This document shows, piece by piece, positions 36,414 through 45,205 of a DNA stretch of 64,000 bases; position 1 is the first letter of the stretch, and each line of letters starts with the position of its first letter. This stretch comes from CAILZL01 sp963791615 (GTDB taxonomy: Bacteria > Pseudomonadota > Gammaproteobacteria > Steroidobacterales > Steroidobacteraceae), in assembly GCA_963791615.1 (NCBI GenBank), contig CAWBTE010000006.1, forward strand, positions 992,001 through 1,056,000. Direction: 5' to 3'. The notes beneath the pieces were generated by a model. That model did not search any database and was not told the DNA's origin. It was given only the letters and a program-made list of their open reading frames with translations. The translations under genes and the position numbers were made by a program.

Positions 36414-36563
36414 CGTCATTCCCGCGAAGGCGGGACTGCGCAGGCAGGATGCTGAAGCGAACATCGGCTTTAGCCGATGGCCCGTTAGGGCAAACTGCAC
36501 GATGCAGTTTGTAATCCAGTTGAATCAATTTCTTTCTGGATGCCCGCCTTCGCGGGAATGACG
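36414..36563. repeat. MITE-like element with 21-bp terminal inverted repeats
   Basis: Perfect 21-bp inverted arms at 36414-36434 and 36543-36563 (core ATTCCCGCGAAGGCGGG) enclose about 108 bp. The interior has its own hairpins, TCGGCTTTAGCCGA and AAACTGCACGATGCAGTTT. No coding capacity. It lies immediately next to the REP-like element in the convergent gap before the PepSY gene. The arm sequence resembles widespread proteobacterial intergenic repeats. Confidence 0.8.
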
Positions 36564-36611
36564 TTAATCAGAGTTTCCCTAAACCGGTAACCAATGATCA
36601 TCTGCCCAGAC

Positions 36612-38084
36612 CTACGAGAACGATCTTCGCAACCGCTTGACCCCCAGCACAATGCCCGTGCAGCTGAACACAAAACCGGTCGTGGTGCCCATCAGCAACA
36701 ACACATGCCACAACGAACCAGCCCGGTTGAGCCACGGATAATCGAAGTTGTGCAAACCTGCCACCAGCCAGCGATAGACGCGGCGACTGGTATCGAACAC
36801 TGAAATGATCTGCCCGGTCGCGGCATCGATATGCACCCATGTTTCGGCGGCATCATCGAGTATCACGCGCCGTGTCGTTGCCGGTAGCGGGTTGACACGC
36901 AGGCTGTAAGCATCATCTGCGTCCACAGTCTGCATCTGTATTACACGTTGCGGGGCCCATGCACCTTGCACCGCAGTCAGTAATAGCGAATCCGGAACCA
37001 GCGTCATGACATGCAGTGCCTGCTGCACATCAACCGACACCACTCGCGATAACGATGGTTCACCTGTGCGTAACAACAACAGTGGCTGTCCGGCGACTGC
37101 TGTGAATTCAATCTCGTGCGCGGTATCCAGTGTCTTCAGCGTCGTCACGGGAAATGCAGTAGCAACCTCACGCAAGGACATGCCGCGCAGGGTTGCAATA
37201 CGCTGGGTGGTGGGCTGATCACTGGAAAAGAAAGTACCGATATCCAGCGACAACCAACCGCTGCCAATCCAGCTCAACACCAGCACACCGGCGAACAAGC
37301 CGATTGAATGATGCCAGCGCAGCCAACCGGTAAAGGGCGACAAACCGCGACGCTGCTGACGCTTGAGATTGATGAACCGCACCAGCCCCAGAAACACACC
37401 GGCGAGCGCCAGCAGCAACCCACCCAGCGCCACCGTCCACATCACCCGATGCCACACCACATAGTCTTTGCGCAGAAAGGTGGGATTCAGCCAGTGCACC
37501 ACGGCGCCCACATAGTTCCAGGCACGTTCGGTGCGGCGCGTGCGCTGCACAACTTCGCCTGAGGCTGCGGAAACATACAACTGTGTGCCTGCCGCATCGT
37601 TCATGCTGAGTTTGTAAAAAGGCCGATAGACGTCATAAGCGCCATGTACGGTCCATTGATCGTAATCGAATGGGCCTTGTATTCGCGTGACCTGCAGCCC
37701 CGAAAATTTCTCGGCAATCGCGCTCGCCGCCCCGCCTGTCACAGGTTCAAGCCGGTTGCCGGTTTCGGCGCTGACTGCAAATACGCGCTGGCCCGACGGC
37801 GACAACACATAGCGCGGCTGCCCCAACACGCTGATCAGACGCAGGCGTTCGATATCTGGTGCTGCGGCCAGCACGGCCGCCGGATCGATGCGCAACCGGT
37901 CAGTATCAATCGCGTCACTGTTGGCAATGCGCTCGACCTTGCTCAAGGCGGGAAACGGCACGAAGCTCAGCACACTGCCGGTCGCAAACCACAGTGCGAA
38001 CATCACACACAGCCCGATACCCAGCCAGCGATGCAGGATCGCCACCGGTCTGGACGCTTTCAGGAGTAGGGGGGGCTTCTTCAA
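36612..38084 (-). CDS. PepSY-associated membrane protein, probable iron-siderophore reduction/uptake accessory
   Basis: About 490 residues with four predicted membrane helices: GIGLCVMFALWFATGSVLSF at the N terminus, VALGGLLLALAGVFLGL and GLFAGVLVLSWIGSGWLSL in the middle, and LLLMGTTTGFVFSCTGIVLGV at the C terminus. Two large periplasmic PepSY-like parts lie between. Proteins of this type (FsrB/PiuB-like) accompany TonB siderophore receptors and are implicated in ferric-siderophore reduction. The start is placed at TTG 38084, which gives LKKPPLLLKASRPVAILHRW; no good ribosome-binding site is visible, and a G7 run at 38069-38075 just inside the gene could hide a frameshift. Divergent from the TonB receptor. 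Confidence 0.8.
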   Translation of the reverse strand: MKKPPLLLKASRPVAILHRWLGIGLCVMFALWFATGSVLSFVPFPALSKVERIANSDAIDTDRLRIDPAAVLAAAPDIERLRLISVLGQPRYVLSPSGQRVFAVSAETGNRLEPVTGGAASAIAEKFSGLQVTRIQGPFDYDQWTVHGAYDVYRPFYKLSMNDAAGTQLYVSAASGEVVQRTRRTERAWNYVGAVVHWLNPTFLRKDYVVWHRVMWTVALGGLLLALAGVFLGLVRFINLKRQQRRGLSPFTGWLRWHHSIGLFAGVLVLSWIGSGWLSLDIGTFFSSDQPTTQRIATLRGMSLREVATAFPVTTLKTLDTAHEIEFTAVAGQPLLLLRTGEPSLSRVVSVDVQQALHVMTLVPDSLLLTAVQGAWAPQRVIQMQTVDADDAYSLRVNPLPATTRRVILDDAAETWVHIDAATGQIISVFDTSRRVYRWLVAGLHNFDYPWLNRAGSLWHVLLLMGTTTGFVFSCTGIVLGVKRLRRSFS

Positions 38085-38520
38085 TGCGGTGTCAGAACGA
38101 AGTTGCTGGCATATGCGGTCATTGTGAATTCGAGGGCATGCCCGGCCGAATGCACAACGCTGGCATCCTCCGCCCACAACAGCCGCCCGGGACTGGTTAA
38201 TGTATGGATCGCTGACCGCAATTTCTGCCTCGATATGACATTACACAGAACAACTAAACCAAATTAAGGGGTCGTTTTAGCATGGTCACAAAGTCCGCAC
38301 TACCCGGGCGCAATATCGCGTTCAAAAAACCACTGCTGACGTCATTTTGGTGCGGAAAAAGCCGTGTTTTTACAACAATATAGCTGTGACGGAACGAAAC
38401 ACCGGAAAACCATAAACCACACTGTTTTTTGTACAAGACGCCACCCAGCCACTGGCCGATGCTGGCCACCAACGCAATACATGCGCGTTAGTATCATCAG
38501 CAAAAAATTGGGAGACCGCC
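38085..38520. other. Divergent spacer between PepSY gene and TonB receptor
   Basis: 436 bp with no convincing gene. Short frames exist on the minus strand just upstream of the PepSY start (one ends in FVLTPH and overlaps that start), but none is recognisable. An iron-regulated promoter would be expected here. I looked for a Fur box (GATAATGATAATCATTATC-like) and did not find a convincing one. Confidence 0.4.
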
Positions 38521-40679
38521 TTGGTTACTTCACGCTGTTTTCGTCATACCCTGGTTCCAGCCACTACCTTTCTCCTGAGTAGTGCCGCAGTGCTCGCCGC
38601 CGACGCGCCCAGCCCGGCGGTGAACCTGGAAGAAATCACCGTCACTGCCATACGGCAACCTTATCGTGGCGACACACCGCTGCAGGAATTACCACAAAGC
38701 GTGCAAATCCTCGGCGCCGATCTACTCGAGGACATTGGCGCAACCCAGCTTGATACCGTATTGGATCTGGCCAGCGGCATTGCCCGTCAGAATACCTTCG
38801 GTGGTTTGTGGGACAGCTTTGCGATTCGCGGCTTTGCCGGCGACGAGAACGTGCCTTCGGGTTACCTGGTCAACGGCTTCAATGCCGGTCGTGGCTTCAG
38901 CGGACGACGTGATGCCTCGAACATCGAGAGCATTGAAGTGCTCAAAGGTCCCGGTTCAGCGCTATATGGTCGCAGCGAACCGGGCGGCACCATCAACATC
39001 GTCACCAAGAAGCCGCAGTTTGACCCACAAGGCAGCGTCGAACTATCAGCCGGCAGTTTCAGCACTTATCGTGTTGCCGGTGATTACACCGGCCCGCTCG
39101 CGGGCGATGTAGTCGCCTTTCGTATCAACGGTGCTTATGAAGATGCCGACAGCTTCCGCGATTACTTCACGTCCAAGAAGTACACCCTGACACCGTCGAT
39201 CCTGGTCAAATTCTCGTCTTCAACCGCACTCAGCTATGAACTCGAACTGGTCAAGCAGGAAGCGCCCTTCGATCGTGGCATTGTGGCCGTCAATGGGGTA
39301 CTGGGTCGCGGTGCCAAACTCACGCTTCCTCGGCGAACCGAACGATGGCGTCACCGAGATCAATGCACTTGGCCATCAGCTGTCCCTGCAACACCAGTTC
39401 AACGCTGATTGGTCACTGTTGATTGGCGGCGGCTATCGCGATTCCACATTCGAGGGCTACTCCAGCGATGCGGAGCTGGCTGGCGCTCGTCAACAGCTGT
39501 CCGCGAATCCCGGCGCGGGACTGCTGTAATCGTCAGCGACGCTTTCGTGACTATCAGGCCACCGATCTTTCCGGCCGCGTAGAACTGAGCGGCAAGCTCG
39601 AGACCGGACCGTTAACCCACCACCTGCTGCTGGGCGGCGATGCTTATCACTTCGAGAGCGATCAGTTACAGACGCGCTTCAGGCCGGGTGTCGGCAGTCT
39701 GGTGTACGCCATCAATATCTACAACCCGGTCTATGGTGCGGTCGCACCTGCTCAAGCGGTGCTGACCAATAGCCTGGAAAAACAGAAGGCGTGGGGCGTT
39801 TACTTACAGGATCAGATCGATCTGACCGAACAGTGGAAAGTGCTCGGCGGCGTGCGCTTCGATGATTTCAGTCAGGACATCACCAATCGGCTTGCCGCAC
39901 TCAGCGCCACCAACCCCAGTCATCAGGCGCAAACCGCCACCAGTCCGCGCGTCGGTCTGGTATTTGTAGCCACTCCGGCGGTGTCGCTGTATGCCAGCTA
40001 CTCCAAGGGCTTCCGCCCCAACAGCGGTTCTGACTTTTTCCGCGTCGCGTTCAAGCCTGAAACCAGCAAGTCGTATGAAGCCGGCGCCAAGTTCGAAACC
40101 TTGGACAAGAGCACCAGCAGCACCATCGCTGTGTACAAGGGCAAGAAGACCAACTTCCTGACCACCGATCCCGATCCGAACCATGCCGGCTTCTCCATTG
40201 CGGGTGGTGAGGCGGAAAGCCAGGGTGTGGAATTCGACCTTGTCAGCAAACTGACTGACGACCTGCAACTCAACCTGTCGTATGCCTATACCGATGCTAA
40301 AACCACCAAGGACATCATCGATTTCAACTTCGGCTACAACATTCCCAAAGGCAGCGAACTGATCAACATCCCGAAGCACAGCGCGCATGCATTAGTGGTT
40401 CAGGACTTTCATTTCAACGAAGCCGAGGTCAGTGTCGGTGGTGGCGTGAGCTACATCGGCAAGCGTTTGGGTGAAACCGGCTATACACCCAAGTTCGTAC
40501 TGCCCGGCTATACGCTGTTCAACTTGCTGGGATCGTATGCGCCCACCGAAAACTGGAAGTTCTCGGCCCATATCGACAACCTGTTCGACAAGACTTACTA
40601 CCCCAGTTCGTATTCACGCTTCTGGGTAGCCCCGGGTGAACCGCGCAGCTATACCGTGAGCGCCGCGTACAAGTTCTGA
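38521..40679 (+). pseudogene. TonB-dependent siderophore receptor, two frameshifts
   Basis: Outer-membrane ferric-siderophore receptor of about 719 residues when the frame is repaired. The signal peptide ends at AAVLAADA, the TonB box is EEITVTA, and the plug domain has LPQSVQIL, SFAIRGF and IEVLKGPGSALYGRSEPGGTIN. The barrel ends in aromatic Phe (AAYKF). One extra base at about 39310 and another at about 39527 split the gene into three frames. The middle part (SRFLGEPNDG) and the last part (FRDYQATDLSGR) continue seamlessly once corrected. The start is TTG 38521 with GGGAG 7 nt upstream. Either inactive or affected by assembly indels. Divergent partner: the PepSY protein. Confidence 0.88.
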
Positions 40680-40701
40680 TATTGGAAAGTAGTGGTGATT
40701 G

Positions 40702-40738
40702 AAAAGCCGCTCACGTTGTTATGACGTGAGCGGCTTTT
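40702..40738 (+). terminator. Rho-independent terminator after the TonB receptor
   Basis: Stem AAAAGCCGCTCACGT paired with ACGTGAGCGGCTTTT around a 7-base loop, ending in TTTTGTTTG, 23 bp past the receptor stop codon. It can also act on transcripts from the Vsr side. Confidence 0.9.
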
Positions 40739-40870
40739 GTTTGATGGAGAGCTGATCGGCACTGTTTGCTTACGACCCGGAACTTTCATTCACGTCGCCC
40801 GGAAGCAGTCATAAGAAACCATCATAGCGGTCACTCGCTAATACCCCCGACCCGGCGATGTTGCATGTTC

Positions 40871-41320
40871 TTATTCGGCGCTAGGCATCGCAAGAAACCG
40901 AGAAATCTTCTTAGTTACTTTTTCTTCATTCGCGAGCGAGCATTCCCAAATCACCATGGTTTTCCATCCCATGGAGTTGAGTTGTCGCTGTTGCCTGCGG
41001 CCGCGAGTTCTATTGCGAGAGATTTTCCCCGTCCAATAGTTGGCATTGCTCTTTGGAACCCGTGCGCCACGCGCACAGCTATGTCCGTGCCAGAAGCAAC
41101 CGTGTACGAAGATTGCTTTTCTCAGACTCATGAAGGCCAAATCGGGTTTTCCAGGTAGATCTTTTCGATGCAGCCTGTAGCGATACCCAAGACTAGTTAT
41201 CAACCCACGCACGGCCAATTCCGGTGCAGTATTCACTGATTTGACCGCACGCATAGTGCGAGACCGCTGCGCTGTCGTTTCTCTGGCGCTGTGTGGGCGA
41301 CTCTGCTGGCTATTTTTCAT
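40871..41320 (-). CDS. vsr: Very-short-patch-repair endonuclease Vsr
   Basis: 149 residues. Nicks DNA beside T:G mismatches formed when 5-methylcytosine deaminates. Diagnostic segments in order: RSRTMRAV, LPGKPD (catalytic Asp near residue 60), FVHGCFWHGHSC with the zinc/active-site His and Cys residues, YWTGKI..N, and LNSMGWKTMVIWEC. It is the last gene of a three-gene unit after a C5 methyltransferase and a putative restriction enzyme, which explains the need for it. The base composition here is lower in GC than the flanks. Confidence 0.93.
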   Translation of the reverse strand: MKNSQQSRPHSARETTAQRSRTMRAVKSVNTAPELAVRGLITSLGYRYRLHRKDLPGKPDLAFMSLRKAIFVHGCFWHGHSCARGARVPKSNANYWTGKISRNRTRGRRQQRQLNSMGWKTMVIWECSLANEEKVTKKISRFLAMPSAE

Positions 41321-41379
41321 CTGGCGTTGCCGGGCATTCGATGCACGCCAAGCATATTGAAAGAGATAAACTCTCTGTA

Positions 41380-42312
41380 TTACTTACCTGAGGCGATTTC
41401 GATCTTCAAGCTTGGATCGGTTTCGTGAGTGTCAACTATGTCGTTATATCTATCGATTAGTTCGCCGATCTTCACGTTTCGTTTTGTGGGGTCGAAACCG
41501 CCAAGTTCGTGAATATTGGTGGCAATGAACTGCTCAAACTCAATTATGTCGACAGAGTCTGCAATTCCAAGATTTTCTGCTAAGCCCTCAGCTGCTGCTG
41601 TTCCCTTGTAGCCGGTGATGATGATTGGTTTTTTGCTGGCCGCTAGGTTTGCTCGACATTTTTGCAATAGCGCCTCGGTTGGCGCATTAGTTACATGAAT
41701 GGAGGCATAGCCGATATCAAAGTCTCCAGTCCGGCCCGGCTTTTGGTCGCTCTGATTTGAACTATGGTGCTCAAGTTTGGCGTCCGTCCCGAGCGCCAGC
41801 TCAAGCTTAGCGCCGACCAAATGTTGCATCACAGTTCCAACCACCATTGCACCGCCACTGCCTGCTTGCCTTGTCTTCGCTTGGTCCATTAGCTGACGAA
41901 TCACCATCCGCATTCCGAAGTGAGCATCGACGCGCAGAGTCAGTGGCTTGCCGGAAAAAAAAGCGCGGACTCTTTCAATCCAGAATCGTTCTGCATCCTT
42001 AAGATCAAGAAACTTATTTTGATGGGCACGATTCAAGAACGCCACATAGGCTTTCATGTTTCGCAGACTGTTGCGGCTCGTTCGACCGCCTTCTGCTGCA
42101 AGGACACGATCAATATCGTGCTTCTTGAGAATCGCTTGAACGGCAGACTTACCCAAACCGTACACTTGCCCACCACCGTCGGTGATGAAATCTGTCTCTG
42201 CTAGCGGAAAGCTTTTCTTGGATGCGAGGTCTGTGACTACCAGCGCAACAGACAGCGGGCCTTTTCCGAAGAATTTCTCTTCTTTAGCAAATGCTTCAAG
42301 GGCGTTTCTCAT
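41380..42312 (-). CDS. Putative type II restriction endonuclease (DUF4928-like)
   Basis: 310 residues with no signal peptide or membrane segment. The segment RTGDFDIGYASIHVTNAPTE, followed by LLQKCRANLAASKKPIIITG, resembles, as I recall it, the DUF4928 family found beside cytosine methyltransferases. It would be a nuclease core, but no textbook PD-(D/E)xK triad can be assigned with certainty. The ATG is 2 bp after the methyltransferase stop and the gene is 58 bp before vsr, so operon position is the main argument for a restriction role. Sample GC at 41401-41460 is 24/60 (40%), against 35/60 at 45301-45360, suggesting transfer. Recognition site unknown. Confidence 0.65.
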   Translation of the reverse strand: MRNALEAFAKEEKFFGKGPLSVALVVTDLASKKSFPLAETDFITDGGGQVYGLGKSAVQAILKKHDIDRVLAAEGGRTSRNSLRNMKAYVAFLNRAHQNKFLDLKDAERFWIERVRAFFSGKPLTLRVDAHFGMRMVIRQLMDQAKTRQAGSGGAMVVGTVMQHLVGAKLELALGTDAKLEHHSSNQSDQKPGRTGDFDIGYASIHVTNAPTEALLQKCRANLAASKKPIIITGYKGTAAAEGLAENLGIADSVDIIEFEQFIATNIHELGGFDPTKRNVKIGELIDRYNDIVDTHETDPSLKIEIASGK

Positions 42313-42314
42313 TG

Positions 42315-43679
42315 CTATGCAACTCTCAGCGGCAAACGCGATTGCGCCCTGTTGTCATCCGCTAGCGGACTTAGCAGATGATCGGCAAGATGCTTTACCG
42401 CAGGTACTGCGACGCCATCACCACATAAGTGGTAAGCATCGTTGTAGTTCTTTGGCAACTTGTAGCTGTCCGGCAGACCCATGAGGCGCGCAGCTTCGCG
42501 CGGCGATAAGAGCCTCGACCTAATTTTTGTTTTTTCCACCACTAAGATCATTTGTCGGCTCGACCCGCCGGAGGGCGTCCTCAGGCAACCGGCAATGTCA
42601 TCAAACCGTACTTCTGCTCTTTGAACCTTTTCACCGTGTTCATCTACGCGAGTACGCCGATACACGCCACCGACAAAGCGCTTACCGGATGCTTGGGCTT
42701 GTTTTACTTTTTTCAAATTAAGCGGGCTCATCATTGCAAGCAAGCGCTTAGTTTCCGTCGCATCGTGCCAGTCAACGCCCTGCGGGTTTTCTTCGATCAA
42801 GTCGCCAAAAGAATGTCGGCGCTCAGGTGGCTGTGGCAACTTCCACCAAATCCAATGCCGCTTGGCGCGAAGACTCAGCTTTCCATATGCCGACTTCACA
42901 GCATCAAGATGCCAGTTGTCGCATGGGTGCTCGGCAACCAGCTCGCCTTGAATCGCAAGTCCGCTCTTTACTCCGACGATGAATACGCGAGGTCTGGACT
43001 GAGGAACGAACAGCTTGGCGTCGACGACCAAAGCACCGAATTCATAACCTGATTCGGCAAAGGCGTCGCCGATCGCGGCGAAGTCCTTGCCTTGATTTGA
43101 TGTCAACACGCCGTAGACGTTTTCAAGAACTACTAGTTTGGGTTTTCGTCCGTCTTCATCTAGAGCGCTGAGCAGCTTCCAGAACGGCCAGAAGGTTCCT
43201 GAGCGCGTCTGGGCTTTGTCATGTTGTCGACCAATCCCAGCGTACTTACCAGCCAGTGACAGGTCTTGGCATGGGAAGGATGCCCAGACCAAATCTGCGA
43301 CCCCAGGCAAATCGGCTGGTGTCAGATTGTTGACGTCTTCTACGTGTAGTTCGTGCCCGCCGTACCAATTCTCGCGATACGCCCTCGCCTTTAAGGGGTC
43401 AAAATCATTGGCAAACAGGCAACGCCACTCTTGTCCAAGGCCCAGCCGAGCCATGCCTCCGCCTGCAAAGAATTCGTAAAACGTTTTGTGGGATTCGCCA
43501 TAGTCGGGAGCAGCAACCTCTCTGACTCTGTCGCGCTCGATCTTTTCCTGGACTGCCTGTGCGACCCATGCGTTGTATGACAGCTTCCCAATACCTTCAC
43601 GCCTTAGTTGCTCAATAGCGTCAAATGCAGGTTCGGGTAATCTGAGGTTGATTCGATGTTCTTTGGGCGTCCGTTTCAT
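42315..43679 (-). CDS. DNA cytosine-5 methyltransferase with N-terminal RHH-like domain
   Basis: 454 residues. The C5-methyltransferase motifs are in order: I (FYEFFAGGGMARLGLG), IV with the catalytic Cys in ASFPCQDLS, VI (VVLENVYG), VIII (QSRPRVFIVG), a variable target-recognition part, IX/X (LSPREAARLMGLPD and GDGVAVPAV). Residues about 1-52 are an additional domain starting HRINLRLPEPAFDAIEQL and continuing through LSYNAWVAQAVQEKI, which looks like a ribbon-helix-helix DNA-binding fold and could autoregulate the operon. No clear ribosome-binding site precedes ATG 43679, hinting at leaderless or controlled translation. It protects host DNA against the nuclease encoded next. Confidence 0.92.
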   Translation of the reverse strand: MKRTPKEHRINLRLPEPAFDAIEQLRREGIGKLSYNAWVAQAVQEKIERDRVREVAAPDYGESHKTFYEFFAGGGMARLGLGQEWRCLFANDFDPLKARAYRENWYGGHELHVEDVNNLTPADLPGVADLVWASFPCQDLSLAGKYAGIGRQHDKAQTRSGTFWPFWKLLSALDEDGRKPKLVVLENVYGVLTSNQGKDFAAIGDAFAESGYEFGALVVDAKLFVPQSRPRVFIVGVKSGLAIQGELVAEHPCDNWHLDAVKSAYGKLSLRAKRHWIWWKLPQPPERRHSFGDLIEENPQGVDWHDATETKRLLAMMSPLNLKKVKQAQASGKRFVGGVYRRTRVDEHGEKVQRAEVRFDDIAGCLRTPSGGSSRQMILVVEKTKIRSRLLSPREAARLMGLPDSYKLPKNYNDAYHLCGDGVAVPAVKHLADHLLSPLADDNRAQSRLPLRVA

Positions 43680-43917
43680 GGTGCCGAACTATGGCGCCAT
43701 TTTCTGGCCCCCGCAAGATCCAAAACGTCGCTTGTCGAGACAAAGGCATCTCGCAAAGGGTGCCCTGTAAGCACCCCAGAAATGGCGGCAGAAATAGCAC
43801 CGGGTTTCGGTATTTTGGTTATTCGCGAACGTCCGCTAACGAGGAAAGCAGAGTCTCCGGACTACCGGCAGCTCCGGGCCAATAGCCGAAGCTCATCCCC
43901 CTCAAAACCACCCTTCC

Positions 43918-44409
43918 CTACCGCTCAGAATTAAACAGCTTCGCCAGCGGATAGTGCAGTTTCTGAATGGGCGACTTGATGACAATGAAGCTGAAGTATT
44001 TGGCGACGCCGATGTCGCGTTCGAGGATATCTTCGATCACGGACTGGTAATGTGCCACACCGCGCGTCAGGAACTTCAGCAGATAGTCATAGCCGCCGCT
44101 GATCAGGTGACATTCGATGACTTCGTCGATGGCGCGGATACTGGCTTCGAATTTGACGAAGTCTTCGCGGTGATGGTCATTCAAGGTGACTTCGGTGAAC
44201 ACGGTAACGGTCTCGCCCAGTTTGGCCAGTTCGATATTGGCGTTATAGCTGGTGATGTAACCCGCTTCTTCAAGGCGCTTGACCCGCAACAGACAGGGGC
44301 TGGGTGACAACGAAACCGCGTTGGCCAGATTGATGTTGGTAATCCGCCCATTACGCTGTAACTGCGCCAGGATATTGATATCGGTGCGATCCAGTTTGAC
44401 GTGGGCCAT
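43918..44409 (-). CDS. Lrp/AsnC-family transcription regulator
   Basis: 163 residues from ATG 44409 (AGGA about 9 nt upstream). The N-terminal HTH is LDRTDINILAQLQRNGRITNINLANAVSLSPSPCLLRVKRLEEAGYI. The C-terminal RAM domain has VFTEVTLNDHH and the effector-site CHLISGGYDYLLKF. AsnC proteins sense amino acids or their catabolites. It is the last gene of a minus-strand series (DUF1624, GNAT, GhrA-like, HAD, AsnC) and could also govern the amino-acid/amine catabolic region; that link is inference. Confidence 0.9.
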   Translation of the reverse strand: MAHVKLDRTDINILAQLQRNGRITNINLANAVSLSPSPCLLRVKRLEEAGYITSYNANIELAKLGETVTVFTEVTLNDHHREDFVKFEASIRAIDEVIECHLISGGYDYLLKFLTRGVAHYQSVIEDILERDIGVAKYFSFIVIKSPIQKLHYPLAKLFNSER

Positions 44410-44447
44410 CGGCAACTATCCTCAGATACAGATTCAGCCTGAATAAT

Positions 44448-45171
44448 TCAGGCGACCAATTGTTCCTGATGCGCGCGCACCATGTCCACCATGCTCGCAA
44501 AACGGAATGCGCATGCAGCGCTGTTTGACTCGCGACTGGTAACCACTGTGCCAACCGCCGGACGATATCGATCAATCCGGGCCGAGACAATGCCACAGGC
44601 CGATGCCGGGACATGATCATCAGGCAAATTCGCGGCAATGTGCAGAATTTGTGTTTTGCTGATGCCCAGCGGCGCCAGTCTTGCCAGCAGGTAGTCAAAG
44701 GTCCGGCTATCGGCCTGGTACGAACCAATGTCTTGCGCGGTCAGTACCGCATCAAATCGCACCGAGAACTGACGTTTGCTGCTGGCAAGGCTTTCGCGAC
44801 CAGCGCTGGTCAGAATGATCAGCTTGAAATAGCGATTTGAGGTACTGCAAGGCCGCCGGCGCATCGGCAAATACCGGCCAATTCGACACCGATTGACCGA
44901 ACAGCAGGTGATCGTTATCGGACGGGACAATGCCCCAGGCTTTGGCCAGTCGCCGGTGCACTTCAACCAGAATGTCGGAATACGGCAGCTCCGGCGTTGC
45001 CAGCATCTGCGCCGACTCGTGCTGCGCGAAGCTCGCCAGTATTTCGTCGCGACCGAGCGTGACCTGCCCCTTGTTGCGCAGTGTCCGCAACGCGCTGTAG
45101 ATGCCCGACTCCTTGTCAATCAAGGTGCCGTAGCAATCAAAACAGAGCGCCTGAAAATCACTGAGCTGCAT
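44448..45171 (-). pseudogene. HAD-superfamily hydrolase (haloacid dehalogenase type II-like), frameshifted
   Basis: From ATG 45171 the frame reads MQLSDFQALCFDCYGTLIDKES, the same HAD motif I as the gene at 30143-30811, and runs to about 44833. There one extra base shifts it; the continuation (YFKLIILTSAGRESLASSKRQF, then SYQADSRTFDYLLARL) is in the next frame to TGA at 44448. With the base removed the protein is about 240 residues and has HAD motifs I-III. Upstream of it is the GhrA-like gene (34-bp gap), downstream the AsnC gene (38 bp). Either a recent pseudogene or an assembly indel. Confidence 0.8.
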
Positions 45172-45205
45172 TGCACGAATTCCGGTTCCGGTTGAGCGTT
45201 GCCCG

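Noticed and set aside
38085..38520. Fur box in front of the TonB receptor
   Set aside because: Expected from function, but no sequence close to the 19-bp consensus could be found.
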